Shown: positions 53,623-64,000 of the stretch, piece by piece
How positions within the stretch are numbered: position 1 is the first letter of the stretch
Layout: each line of letters begins with the position of its first letter
The notes under the pieces: model-generated
What the model saw: the letters and a program-made list of their open reading frames with translations, nothing else
Database searches by the model: none
Told to the model about the DNA's origin: nothing
Assembly: GCA_946965045.2 (NCBI GenBank)
Contig: OX337231.1
Coordinates: 620,001-684,000 of the forward strand
Direction: 5' to 3'
From: Epithemia pelagica
Lineage: Eukaryota; Bacillariophyta; Bacillariophyceae; Surirellales; Surirellaceae
Length of the DNA: 64,000 nt
Position numbers and translations under genes: made by a program

Positions 53623-55908
53623 ATGGTGACCAAAGAAAGTTCACGGCCAAAGCGGCTTCGGTCCATTCCCATTTTGGACCCATCCATGAAGGCAGCCTCC
53701 TTCACTTACCGCTCCTCATCTAGTAGAATAAATCCAGTGGATGATTCCTCGGTACGATCTGGAGCTTCGGGATCCTCCTTGTCGTCCACGTTTACGGCGG
53801 ATAGTGGAAAGCATCATCTTCCTGGAAAGCAACCACCACTTACGACTGCATACGAAGCCGAACAACAACAACAGCAGCAGCAACAACATGGGGCTCTATA
53901 TCACCCAAATCTACATTCCTCTTTTTCCTTTAATGAAGAGTGTCAAGACGACACCGATGCTGCCAGTACCTTATCGGGAAGTACCTTGTCGGGAGAAGAT
54001 TTCTCCACCTCCTCCCTCTCTCGAAGCAGCGGCAACATGCATTATCATAATCATCACCGTTCTCTATCTTCCTGTCGGAGTCAGGGGAGCAGCAGTAGTG
54101 GTGGTCGCCAAAGCCGTCGCCGGGTCCGATTCAATGTGTACATGAATCAATTGCACGAATCCAACTTGACGCAAGACGATATGGTCTATTTGTGGTCGCA
54201 AGAGGAAGATTATGGAGACTTTTACGAATCCATGGCCTTGACTGTCACAGCCATTACCACAGTGCCCGAAGCTGAAACGCACGATTCCTGTTCTGAAGTT
54301 TTGGGACGCATGTTTCAAGCCTGTTGTGGCATTCGACAACCGGATGGAGTCTTTTTGTGTCACAGTCCCAGCAGCAACAATGAGAATAAGACTGGTGGTG
54401 GTTTAGCGGGCAATCCCATTATGAATCGGGAAGACAAGCGCAAACTCAAAGCCTTGTTTCGGGCCACACCGGATTTGTTGGGATTGGAACGGGCCGTTTC
54501 TTCCTTGATTAGTCAAGATCGTATGGATCGACGCAATGCCTTGATTGAAAAGATTGAAGACTTGCAATCGTGTGGATGGCCCGATCATGAGACGGAGGCT
54601 CGGAAATTGGCGGAAGCGAGTATTCCCATGAGTCGACCCTCGCGCATGTTTGCCAGACAAGTCGCTCTGGGGATCGCACCCACATCTTCAGCGTCTTGTT
54701 CTTTTGCAAGTATGTTTGGCCCCCTCCCATCCTCCTCTGCTTCAAACGAAGGTGACAAATCTTCGGGGCGCCGAAAGAAACTCTCCAAAAGTTCTAGTAA
54801 GCGAAAACTCTATCGCTCCAAGTCTTCCAAAGAGTTACTGGTGGAGTCCTCCGATCCACTCGAGCCCTCCACTTCAGATCAAAACGAGATGCCTTCTCCA
54901 AGATCCTCACTGCGAAAGTCCAAATCCAAGAGAAAACTCATGTCACGTTCCAAGTCGGCTCGAAGTTTATCGAATGAATCCGAGGAGCCCTTACCACTTT
55001 CTTCTTCTCCCAAGTCTTCGCGACGTTTGTCCAGTGATTCCGGAGAGTCCTTCTCACGCTCCAAGTCGGATCGCAGTCTATCCTGTGAATCGGACGATTC
55101 CCTGCCACGTGTTTCCAAGTCTTCGCGTCGCCTATCCAGTGATTCCGGTAAATCCTTGTCACGTTCCAAATCGGATCGGAATCTCTCCAGTGAGACGGAC
55201 GAGTCCATACCACGTTCTTCCAAATCTTCACGACGTCTATCAAGTGATTCCGGAAAGTCCTTCTCACGCTCCAAATCCGACCGCAATCTCGTAGGCGATT
55301 CGAGCAAGTCCTCGCGGTCCAAATCACCTCGCAATCGATTGAGAGATTCGAGTAACAACAACAAGTTCTCACGATCCAAGTCGGAACGAGCTCTCATGAC
55401 AACAGAGGAATCTAGCAAGGCCTCACGGTCCAAATCACCTCGGAATCGAATGAGAGATTCGAGTAGCAGCAAGTTGTCCCGGTCCAAGTCGGAACGAGCT
55501 CTCATGGCTACAGAGGAATCATCGAGCAAGTCTTCGCGGTCCAAGTCACCTCGGAATCGAACACGAGATTCGAATAGCAGCAAGTCCTTGTCACGCTCCA
55601 AGTCGGCGCGCAATCTCACCAGTAGCGAATCCAGTGGCAAGTCACGGTCCAAGTCACCCAAAAAGCGATCGAGCAAATCACCGCTCCGCCGGAGCGGATC
55701 TCCCTCGGCCGAATCGAGAACAGCTCGTCGGAATCTTGCCATTGAGTCCAAAACAGATGCACTTTCCAAGTCCATGTCGGCCATTTCCGTGTCCACTTCA
55801 CTTTCGTCCTCCATGCACTTGGACACGTCTGCTTATTCTCCTCCAAGCAAACCAGTTTATCGACGGGCAAACTCGTTCAAGTTGAGCAATCGGACCGTCG
55901 ACATTTAG
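53623..55908 (+). CDS. Ser/Lys/Arg repeat protein with RVRF motif
   Basis: 761 aa, single exon. Residues about 1-165 are Ser-rich with a polyGln run (EAEQQQQQQQQHG). Then RRRVRFNVYMNQLHESNLTQDD, containing an RVxF PP1-docking-type motif, leads into a globular middle (YLWSQEEDYGDFYESMALTV; RMFQACCGIRQP; DKRKLKALFRATPDLLGLER; DRMDRRNALIEKI). From about residue 385 to 700 the protein is an array of SR/SK repeats such as SSRRLSSDSGKSLSRSKSDR and SRSKSPRNR, giving dozens of RS and SK dipeptides. No signal peptide, so it is not silaffin-like despite the composition. Probably heavily phosphorylated; nuclear speckle or cytoskeletal roles are both possible. Confidence 0.75.
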   Translation: MVTKESSRPKRLRSIPILDPSMKAASFTYRSSSSRINPVDDSSVRSGASGSSLSSTFTADSGKHHLPGKQPPLTTAYEAEQQQQQQQQHGALYHPNLHSSFSFNEECQDDTDAASTLSGSTLSGEDFSTSSLSRSSGNMHYHNHHRSLSSCRSQGSSSSGGRQSRRRVRFNVYMNQLHESNLTQDDMVYLWSQEEDYGDFYESMALTVTAITTVPEAETHDSCSEVLGRMFQACCGIRQPDGVFLCHSPSSNNENKTGGGLAGNPIMNREDKRKLKALFRATPDLLGLERAVSSLISQDRMDRRNALIEKIEDLQSCGWPDHETEARKLAEASIPMSRPSRMFARQVALGIAPTSSASCSFASMFGPLPSSSASNEGDKSSGRRKKLSKSSSKRKLYRSKSSKELLVESSDPLEPSTSDQNEMPSPRSSLRKSKSKRKLMSRSKSARSLSNESEEPLPLSSSPKSSRRLSSDSGESFSRSKSDRSLSCESDDSLPRVSKSSRRLSSDSGKSLSRSKSDRNLSSETDESIPRSSKSSRRLSSDSGKSFSRSKSDRNLVGDSSKSSRSKSPRNRLRDSSNNNKFSRSKSERALMTTEESSKASRSKSPRNRMRDSSSSKLSRSKSERALMATEESSSKSSRSKSPRNRTRDSNSSKSLSRSKSARNLTSSESSGKSRSKSPKKRSSKSPLRRSGSPSAESRTARRNLAIESKTDALSKSMSAISVSTSLSSSMHLDTSAYSPPSKPVYRRANSFKLSNRTVDI
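54780..55700 (+). repeat. In-frame Ser/Arg-coding repeat array
   Basis: Diverged coding repeats of roughly 75-100 bp within the SR/SK gene. Recurring cores encode SKSSRRLSSDSG (x3), SRSKSDR (x4), SRSKSPRNR (x3) and SRSKSERALM (x2). Codon differences between units show that the repeats are old but the amino-acid pattern is kept. Confidence 0.85.
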
Positions 55909-56459
55909 GCCTCGATGTTCCTGCTATATACAAGGAATGTCCACCACACTCAATGACCAAGCCGTTCTGCTTGAACATAGAAAGGACCTTCACCACCGAA
56001 TTATCTCTCTGTCTTCCATGGAAGCTACCTGCAATGAATGGGATACAAATACATAAATGGGAATGCAGTGCGCTTCTACGGGACAAACGTTTTTCTCTAC
56101 TAGACTTCAATTTTTCTCTTCCAACAACACTGTTCAAGCTCTCAGGGATTTCCCTTCATTCGGTAGATTTTTCTAGGACGCCTGACAAAGGAGGACAACT
56201 ACCTAGGAGTAGGATGTATGTCAGTCTACGAACGGCATAGCAGTGATAGCGTTGGCCGCCTTCGGCCTTACGTCAGCCACATTTTATCGCGTTGCGGTCG
56301 CATAAATGAATGCGCGGAAGACATCGAGAATCGAGACGCATCGCGCTCCCCAGAATGGGGCGTTCGACGCTGACAGAAATGAGAGGAGCCATCAACTGGT
56401 TTTAGAAGATCAAGTCCGTTCCGTTAATGCTCCAACTCTCCGATTGGGATTGTAGCAAC
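55909..56459. other. Intergenic
   Basis: 550 bp between two plus-strand genes; contains the alternative upstream ATG (56427) of ferrochelatase and presumably its promoter. No other feature. Confidence 0.4.
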
Positions 56460-58273
56460 ATGAACCAGTCACGACAAACTACAGAAAGGATACGGCAACA
56501 GCAAGTCTTTGTTGGTTTGCTTCCTTCCTGGTTCTCTCTTCTCTTTGTTGTCAGTTTAGTGGCGATGTTTCCTGTCTCCTTGGCGCTGGTCCATTCGTCT
56601 TCTGTAAAACCGTCGTTTATGGTACTTCCTTCACAAATACGTTCGCCTCCCACAAGATTACCCTCTTCCTCTGCTGTACCAACATGCGAACTCCATGGCC
56701 GTCGCAAGACTGGTTTGGCCAGTGCTACTACAGCTATTTTGCCTGGTATGAACGGAGGAAGTAACGAATTGACATTTACCAATGGGTCTGTTCGACCAGT
56801 GTCGTCCGAAGAACAACTTCGAGTCGGAGTCTTGTTGCTCAACTTGGGAGGACCGGAACGAACCGAAGATGTCGAAGGTACGTCGAGACAGTCGTTTTCT
56901 TGTTCATTTCTAGCCCACGAAAGATCTTACAGTAGTCGCTTGTCTACATCCATCCAACTCTCGACATGAACCGCCTTGTTTTTTTCTGGAATGAAACAGG
57001 ATTTTTGTACAATTTGTTTGCCGATCCGGACATTATTCAATTGCCTGGACCCTTGTCACCCTTGCAACCATGGATTGCTCGTTTGATCAGTCAACGACGA
57101 GCACCAAAATCTCGAGAGGCCTACGAATCCATTGGAGGAGGGTCGCCGATTTTAAAGTATTCGGAAGAACAAGCGCGGTTGATTGCCGAACAGTTGCAAA
57201 CCAAGTACAACTTGTCGGTCCAAACCTATATTGGGATGCGATATTGGCATCCCTTTACCGAACAGGCTTTGGACGAAATTCAACGCGATCAAATTCAAGC
57301 CTTGGTCATTGTGCCTCTCTATCCACAGTTTTCCATTTCCACGTCTGGATCATCCTTGCGTGTCTTGCAAGAAGAGTTTTCTCAACCCAATTTTGCCACC
57401 AAGTATCCCAATATGATCCATACGGTGGTGCCCAGTTGGTATCAGCGTCCTGGCTATGTACAGGCAATGGTGGATCTGCTCACGGAACAGTTGGATTCCT
57501 TCACCGAAGAAGAACTGGAGGCTCAGAAACAGGTCAATCCCGATATCAAACCCAAACACGTGTTGTTTTCGGCCCATGGCGTGCCACAATCCTATATTGC
57601 CGCCGGTGATCCCTATCAAACCCAAATGGAGGAATGTGTCAAATACATTTCCGAACGGTTACCTGAAGATGTGCAAGTACATTTGAGTTATCAATCTCGT
57701 GTGGGTCCCATTGAATGGTTGCGGCCGTACACGGACGATGTCTTGCCCCAGTTGGGCCAAGAGTTACGCGTCAAGAATTTGGTGGTGGTCCCCATTAGTT
57801 TTGTTTCGGAACATATTGAAACCTTGGAAGAAATTGATATTGAATACCGGGAGCTTGCCGAAGACTGTGGTATTGTCAATTGGCGACGATGTCCAGCCCT
57901 TAATACCTATTCGGGCTTTGTGAATGACATGGCCGATTTGGTCTATGAAGCCTTGCAAGAACCAACCCTCACCGTCACGGAAGCCTGTGTCGCCAATCGA
58001 GTGCGGGATGTCGAATTACAACCCCTCGATGAACGATTGGGTATCAATACGGCAGGTGTGCAAGGAGTGGGAGGAGAATTTCCTGCCGTGGCAAGTGGAG
58101 CATCCAGTGCTTCGTCCTCCTCGTCATCGTCATCATCATCATCCTTGTTGAATGCCGATCAAGAGCGCTTGATTGCGCGCCTCGCCATTCTAGGTCTAGT
58201 TGTGACGGTGGCATGGGAATTCTTGGGACAACAAGGTGGATCCATCGTGTTACCCAAACTCTTGGGTGTCTAA
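56460..58273 (+). CDS. hemH: Ferrochelatase with C-terminal LHC-like (CAB) domain
   Basis: Inserts Fe2+ into protoporphyrin IX, the last step of haem synthesis. Exons 56460-56877 and 57000-58273 with a 122-nt intron (GAAG-GTACG ... AAACAG), phase 1, 563 aa. A hydrophobic leader (LPSWFSLLFVVSLVAMFPVSLA) plus a Ser-rich stretch precede the enzyme, consistent with a bipartite plastid presequence. Core motifs: GVLLLNLGGPERTEDVEGFL, YNLFADPDII, GGGSPI, PLYPQFSISTSGSS, FSAHGVPQSY (catalytic His), YQSRVGPIEWLRPYTDD, PISFVSEHIETLEE (Glu). After a polySer linker the C-terminus has RLIARLAILGLVVTVAWEFLG, a CAB/HLIP-type helix as in cyanobacterial and plastid ferrochelatases. ATG 56427 is an alternative start. 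Confidence 0.93.
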
Positions 58274-58642
58274 GATTGATCTGTTAACCATCCGAAGAAC
58301 ACAGCAAATTCAAATCGTTACCCTGAACATAGTACTCCTATAAAATTATCTACTGCTACTATCACACTCTCGAGTGTCCAACTATAGTAAACATTGCTGA
58401 AAGATCTCGATTGGGATTGTTGTTTGTTTGGTTATCCAACCGCAACTAGACTACTGGAGGAAAGCTCTACCTTAGCTATGCGTCCCCCCCCCCCCCCGCC
58501 AAAATACCCCACAAGCAAAACTTCATTCCAACAACAGAAAAACAACAACGACGAACTTCGACCGACGACGCTCAGTTTTCTTGCTGCCTCGTTGTCGCAA
58601 GTCGCAACACAATCCAGCGGCGCATCACTTTCTTGGATCACC

Positions 58643-59786
58643 ATGAGCTCGTCGACGGCGTCCTATACCGCAACCACCACCACTACCACTCCATCTCGAA
58701 AACGAAGCCTTCCACAAACTTATTCGGTATCCCGAAACGGAGCTTGCCATACTTCAAATGGCCAAAACACGAGCAGCAGCCAGCAGCGGGCGCTCCTCAA
58801 ACCACCGCCATCCCAGCCACTGACAACTCCACCCGCTTCGAAAAAGGCCCGGAATGAACCTTCACATGACAATGACAATCCAAAGGATGGATCGTCAAAA
58901 GGAGACTTGACAGACATCACTGCAGGAGTATTCATTCCACAACAACAAGACCACGACGAACCGGCATTGGAGAATTCAGCTGCTGCCGCTGACAGTGCTG
59001 CTGTCATCCATGAAGCAACGCCATTACCGGACAAGGACAACAAAAATGTATCATTCTCGTCGTCATTTGAAGAGTTTCTTTCGGTTCCCCTCGAGTATAT
59101 TTTTCGTCACGTTCAATCTACTACGAATACTTCCAGCAACAAAAAGCCACCCTTGTGGTTGAGTCGCAATGAAGCACACTGTTTCTTGACCATTTCCACA
59201 GTTGCTACCGATTTGGATTCCCTCTTGGACGTGTCGACCAAACTATTGGGACAACAATCCGACATGGAAGCCTTTCGAGCCATGCTAAACACACTGCAAC
59301 AACAGAAGGGTGGTGGTGGTGGATACTGGGCCAGTCTGGGGACCATCAGTCATGTTGTGGGAGAAACCTTGGCGCATGCCGCCTTGACGCGGATTCAACA
59401 GGAATTGAATACAGTGTTGCACAAATTGCAAACAAGTATTTTGATTCCATTGCAACAATCGTCGGATCAAAATTGGACCACGTACGAATCTCTGGCCGAC
59501 TCGCAACAGGGGTCTACTAGTATGGTCAATGCAGTGGCCTTGGAAAAACGATACTTGGCTGAACTCCAAGACGAACTCATTCGAAGAATCGAATGGATCT
59601 TGGGACAGTCCTCATTTTTTCAACCAGAGGAGGAGGGCCACACTCTACCAGAGGGGAACGAAGACGAAGCTACCACTCATCAAACCATGAGAATGATGGA
59701 TCAAGTCTCCATGGCTGACTTTTGTCAGGCACTCTTTTCAGGTGGAATGGAAACCGACACGGAACCGATGGACGACGACACTGACG

Positions 59787-59826
<40 letters not shown>

Positions 59827-60070
59827 GGACCGTACGACGAATGGGACAGTGCCACTGGTGCAACAGGAGGTTGTCCTTCGTGACACTAGTACCACGAACG
59901 ACAATGAGGACGACGGGTTGCGGGTCAACCCTCCAACTACGACGGCGCTCGTCCAAGCCACGGACGATCCGACAACAACAACGTCACAAGAAATGGCGGA
60001 CCGCACCACTTGTACCCAAAATGCAGCCGAAGCCTTGAGTACCTTGTTTAGTTCGCAATGGCCAACCTAG
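58643..60070 (+). CDS. Hypothetical Gln/Thr-rich protein
   Basis: 475 aa from ATG 58643 in a good context (CACCATGAG). In-frame upstream ATG 58478 would add 55 residues encoded partly by a (C)16 tract (58483-58498), which looks like UTR. The first 180 residues are disordered, with KKARNEPS nuclear-signal-like basic residues. A helical domain follows at about 190-395 (FEEFLSVPLEYIFRHV, FLTISTVATDLDSLLDVS, LHKLQTSILIPL, LAELQDELIRRIEWIL). The tail has (Q)13 encoded by CAA repeats (59790-59827) and acidic/Thr-rich sequence. Unrecognised; possibly a transcription-related protein. Confidence 0.6.
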
Positions 60071-60747
60071 TAGAGGGGAAGGTGATGTCGGCTTGCAATC
60101 ATGACGTTCTTCAGCTCATCACATCCACTTGAACAACAGTTCCAGCTGCAATCGTTCTACCAGTCGAATCATATGGTCCAGACTCGCCTTGGGTTCCGGC
60201 GTTGGATTTTTTTCACTACCACGACCCTTCTCACATAGTACCTCCGATCCAGTCCTTATTCAGGGCGGAGGTTGGAATGTGCCGGTCGGAGCGAGGAATG
60301 GGCACACCAGATTGCTCTAACCAGAGCTGTCGAACTTCGAATGAACGCGCACGTTACCAACACAATGACTTTGCTCCATAATATATAATAGGTCCCCTAT
60401 ACCAGTAGCTAGCTTGTGCTTACTTCTCCTTGCACTGCTAGCTAGGAGTATGGACCATGTGTTCCTTTCTACATACATGTGGCTAGAAGCATAGCATAGA
60501 GTAGTTCTGTCGTCTGGGCCCAAAACTGGGGCATTCATCATCGGATAGTACGCCTAGCAATGATAAAGAGTCGACAGGCGTGACCACTGCCGTCCTGCTT
60601 GGTCTTGGTCGTGACGCGTTACCATTTGGTCTTGCGAAGATATGAAAACTCCCTCCAACGGCTATGGGTTCGCTGTTTGCAAAAAATGAGGACCATTGTC
60701 CATGATGAGCCAAGCAGAGATGCGGACAACTGCTATTGATCGATACG
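60071..60747. other. Intergenic
   Basis: Between the Q-rich gene and the kinase pseudogene. A minus-strand frame at 60483-60884 overlaps the kinase 5' end and is a shadow. No supported feature. Confidence 0.4.
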
Positions 60748-62464
60748 ATGCTTAAAAATCGCCATTCGTCGCGACCATCGGAAGCGGCATTCGACGTGAA
60801 TAATCGTGATGTGGAAGCTTTCCATGGCAAGGATAACAAAAAAGCCAAGAATTCGGACCACAGAGAACGGCGACTGCATTCCATGCTTTTCTAAGTTCTG
60901 GGCATTTCTTTGTGCCTCTGGATCGTTTTCTGGTTGAAAAACCAAACTGCACTCCTTGGATCTCGTCGGGCCCTTACTGACATACTCGTAGGGTCCAGAA
61001 ACAAAATGTTTCCTCGGGTGGTTCAACTATCCTTGGCTTCACCAACGGACGAGACGTATGGTACAAAGAGGTTGATCCCCTCGCTCAATCTGTCAGTAGA
61101 TGTTCATAGCACTGATTTCACCAAAGTACCAAATCACAGGAACGTTGAGCCATTAACAAGTTTCAACGCTACAAAAACGCATGCGGATTCCAGCGACTAC
61201 TCGGAAGGAGCCGATTGTATAGCTCAATACCCGTGGCAGATGGAATCAAGGCCCAGTTGCAATACGGTACATGAGATTGGCCTGCGTATAGATTCGTCAT
61301 CTCTCAATGGTGATGGCGCATCGGTGAGTCTTATCAACAATGGATATCGACGCGATGTCTGGAGTGTGCAAGTCACTTCACATGCCGACCATGAAAACGA
61401 AGAAGAAGTTGAACAAGTTGTCCTCAAGACGCAACGAGCAGAACATTTGTTCTCAGCGAGTAACTTTGATCATAATCGCGTCGACGCCATGACCATGGAG
61501 CACTTGACACCGTCGCATTTACGGCTTTTGCGGATTCTCGGGAATCTATGAATATGCCTCCAATGGTTCCCTTGAAGATATTATTTATTCTCAGCAAGAG
61601 TTGAAAGATGACAAAACTGGGCCGCCCCCAGTGCCCGACTTTATGAGATATGGTGGGTTTGTTTGTCAGGAGTGGCTCGCCGTTCACAGTTTGTCTCACA
61701 TGATTCACATGATTTCTTTTAATGTTTAGCCATCCAAGCGACCCTTGGAGTTTCGGCACTGCACAACATTGACAGGGAGAGACGGGCCTCCATTGTTCAC
61801 GCAGACATGGGGGCCGACCAGTTTGTCGTGGTAGCCGACGGCCGAGTAAAATTGAACGACTTTAATCGTGGTCATTTCCTTGGTTGGAACCCAGAAAAGC
61901 AAGAGGTTTGTCCTTTCAAAATCAAATACAACGGAGGCACCCATAGGGCACCGGAGGAGTATTTGTATTTGCCCGAGACCGAAAAGGTACGTATCGAGAT
62001 CCATCCATGGGAATCTTCCAAGGACTATTGGATCCTTTTCCTCATTTGTGTCACCCACCCCGTGCCCACCATAGATTGATGTTTACTCGCTTGGAAATGT
62101 CTTTTACATGCTTTTGGTCCGTTTTTGGCCATTTGATGAAATATCTATGAGAAAGGCGATAAATTTGATCAAACAGGGGAGACGACCGCCGATACCACGC
62201 CGAATCTCGGAAAGCACAGATCCGACTGTCTTGACTCTGCGTAAGTTCACAACACTACGTCATTGGGTTCGTCTGTGGCTGATGGGCTCATTGTGTGCTC
62301 TTCTTGGATTGATTGCTTGATTTGTATCGGCAGTGAAGGCAATACGTATGTGTCATGAACAGGATCCTAAGAGACGGGCATCTGCACGTCAGGTGGAGAA
62401 TTTCCTTCAGGAAAGTGTCAAACGGCTTTCTCCAGGGAAACTTGAGGAATGGGGAATTCTCTAG
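60748..62464 (+). pseudogene. Membrane-anchored DFN-type protein kinase-like pseudogene
   Basis: Exons 60748-61652, 61730-61986, 62075-62240 and 62334-62464; all three introns have GT-AG ends and consistent phases. Two breaks: an in-frame TAA at 60892-60894 just before the anchor helix (VLGISLCLWIVFWL), and one extra base near 61541, where RLLRILG loses frame before YEYASNGSLEDII. Kinase landmarks: VVLK (beta-3 Lys), HADMGADQF in place of HRDLKPEN, KLNDFNRG in place of DFG, RAPEEY, DVYSLGNVFYMLL, DPKRRASA. With Asp kept but Lys, Asn and DFG altered, even the intact relative may be a weak or pseudo-kinase. The N-terminal 200 residues are cytosol/lumen spacer. Base error is the alternative to decay. 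Confidence 0.78.
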
Positions 62465-63070
62465 AGCCACATGGTCGCTGCATGCAACGCTCCTTGCCGG
62501 CGAGTAGGTACGCATCGCTTTTGAACGTTTGCTACGCGGTAAGAAAGCTATGGAAGCAAACAATGAGTCCAAAGAGTGTCACGACGAATCTCTGGTGAGT
62601 TACATTGCAAAGCGTACTGAGAACATGGGGAAAACTACAGGGAACATACCAAAGGCGAGTCCGTCATCCATTGTCCTTGCCGACAGATTTCTCAGCGTTA
62701 AATTTGTGACGAAGAGGGACGAGATGGAACAAAAATATCTCAGTCACGATCTTGTGAGGTCGCTATGCGCTGGGCCTCAAGGAGAAAAGAGCCAAGGCAA
62801 GGCGATTCTAAAGACCTATTGGAGGAGTGCCCTTTCTAGGATCATGATGATCGCAGGAATATTTCATTGATGCAAGTATCAAGTAAAATTCTTTGTAAAT
62901 CCTTAGTTTATATAGAAATATAGAAATCATAGAGCCTTTTTCACAGCTGCGTGCGCCTCTCACCGGACAAATAGGTTAATCAAGAGCCCTTCGCAGTTGG
63001 CACTGCTCAATGCATAAGAACTTTCATTCTTTGGAAACGTGTACCACCCTCACTGGACGAATATAGAATC
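62465..63070. other. Intergenic with one doubtful ORF
   Basis: An ORF from ATG 62550 to 62870 (107 codons, EANNESKECHDESLVSYIAKR...) has no recognisable domain and may be a 3' flank remnant of the kinase locus. Convergent gene ends lie on both sides. Confidence 0.35.
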
Positions 63071-64000
63071 TCATTCCTTGCCTTGGCTCTTTCGGAAGAA
63101 GCAAGACCACACCAGCCAACCGATGAAGGCCAAAGCCACAAAGACACCACCTCCCACAGAGGAGTACATCCAAATAGGTTCAAAGCCTTTGGAAACAGAT
63201 GTACCAGACACGAGATGGAGTCCAACATCAAATCCAGTGCTGGGCCCGTCTTCTTCGTTCACAGCGCCAGACATGCGACGAATCGCTCCACCCAATCGAG
63301 ATCGCAAGTAGCGAGTTCCTCCCGAGGGTGTATGAAACTTGAGAAAGCAAACTCCAAGGGCAACGACATCGGCCGGATCATTTTCGTTGAAAAAACCAGC
63401 CGCAAGGCGAACATAAATCACAGCGGTATCGCCGACTTGTTCCATTCTCGTATAGGGCTTGATGGCAGTCGTATTTCGGACAGCCGTTTGCGTAAACGAA
63501 CCCTGGCTCAACTTCAAACGCTGGATTCCGGCCACATTCACCGTCTCACTCTCGGACCGAACACAGATGCGTGCTTCTTCATGGGGCAACACCGGCTCCG
63601 CATTGCATATCAAACTTGCATCGCACTGACAGGCACGCACGTCGTAGTCCAATGAAACCTTGAGTTCAAAATCAACATTCGCGCTCGATTTCACATCAAT
63701 ATTGGTAACGTTGAAGCGCTCCAATGTGTTCATCTCCACATACAACCGATTCAGTTCCGAAACAACCGGCACCAACTCGTCGTTCAGCATATCCACTCGC
63801 AAACAAAGCGACATCATGGCTGAGTTGTGGGTGATCTGCTTGTATACCGGGCTTTCCGATATCGAAGTGTGATTAATGTCGAGCTTGGTGTGCAAACGTT
63901 CTCGACCAAGGGGACGGGCTTCGGTTCGAGGATAGGACCTGATGAATCCAACATCCACCGGTGTGAGGCAATCCATTTCCATCACGGTAAACGAAAGCTG
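63071..64000 (-). CDS. Type I membrane protein, partial (continues past window edge)
   Basis: About 310 codons open to the right edge, so the N-terminus is missing; the frame at the edge reads QLSFTVMEMDCLTPVDVGFI. The extracellular/luminal part has beta-strand-like alternation (VDFELKVSLDYDVRACQCD, ARICVRSESETVNVAGIQRL), four closely spaced Cys (CQC, C, C) and possible N-glycosylation sites (NHTS, NVTN, NTTA). One membrane helix near the C-terminus (SSVGGGVFVALAFIGWLVW) is followed by a short basic cytosolic tail, SCFFRKSQGKE. Family not recognised. An ATG at 63982 could be mistaken for a start but the frame is open before it. Confidence 0.7.
   Translation of the reverse strand, partial: QLSFTVMEMDCLTPVDVGFIRSYPRTEARPLGRERLHTKLDINHTSISESPVYKQITHNSAMMSLCLRVDMLNDELVPVVSELNRLYVEMNTLERFNVTNIDVKSSANVDFELKVSLDYDVRACQCDASLICNAEPVLPHEEARICVRSESETVNVAGIQRLKLSQGSFTQTAVRNTTAIKPYTRMEQVGDTAVIYVRLAAGFFNENDPADVVALGVCFLKFHTPSGGTRYLRSRLGGAIRRMSGAVNEEDGPSTGFDVGLHLVSGTSVSKGFEPIWMYSSVGGGVFVALAFIGWLVWSCFFRKSQGKE

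Noticed and set aside
54879-55826. 315-codon minus-strand open frame
   Set aside because: It is the antisense of the SR/SK repeat array; its LRSDLERDKD-like repetition mirrors the sense repeats.
53623-55908. Silaffin (biosilica protein)
   Set aside because: Composition fits loosely but there is no signal peptide and a globular middle domain is present.

Overview
The window looks like nuclear DNA of a photosynthetic stramenopile, most likely a diatom. The reasons are: short GT-AG introns (about 77-134 nt, one of 420 nt, one GC-AG); a ferrochelatase with a secretory-type leader and a C-terminal LHC-like chlorophyll-binding helix; kinase-like proteins with DFN in place of DFG; many Ser/Gln-rich low-complexity proteins; and secreted proteins with an LRGG-type motif after the leader. 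The organism call is inference; no rRNA or organelle marker is present.

Layout. 0.1-13.3 kb is a gene-dense block, almost all on the minus strand: a secreted class-3 lipase (4-5 exons), a 656-bp inverted-repeat element, relics of two neighbouring genes, a secreted TPR-type methyltransferase, a frameshifted four-helix membrane protein, two tandem secreted LTD + DNase-I-like nucleases, and a second membrane-protein copy with an in-frame stop. 13.3-15.2 kb is gene-free, followed by a disordered Ser-rich protein.

16.7-31.6 kb is an accessory, mobile-DNA-rich region. It holds a broken Crinkler-type NTPase/nuclease, a degraded autonomous Helitron (DUF6570-like region, Rep HUH, Pif1 helicase), a 600-bp palindromic element with 10-bp-period inverted arrays, tandem duplications, two tRNA-like Pol III-box elements, and one intact hypothetical gene with a GC-AG intron.

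32-64 kb is mostly ordinary genes: an F-box protein, the only intact four-helix membrane protein copy, a PI31 proteasome regulator, a truncated HMG-box protein, a CCCH/RGG protein, an NIFK/Nop15-like nucleolar RRM protein plus its partially deleted duplicate, two tandem paralogues of a probably myristoylated EF-hand-like family with PP1-docking-like motifs, a DUF924 protein, an SR/SK-repeat protein, ferrochelatase, a Q-rich protein, a kinase pseudogene of DFN type, and a type I membrane protein running off the right edge.

The main theme is local duplication followed by decay. Membrane-protein, nuclease, NIFK, methyltransferase and MGN-EF loci all have second copies or relics within 30 kb, and at least seven loci carry one to three disabling changes. 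Some of these could be assembly errors, so read support matters. The most interesting items are the MGN/RVxF gene pair, the four-helix LRGG family and the decamer palindrome.
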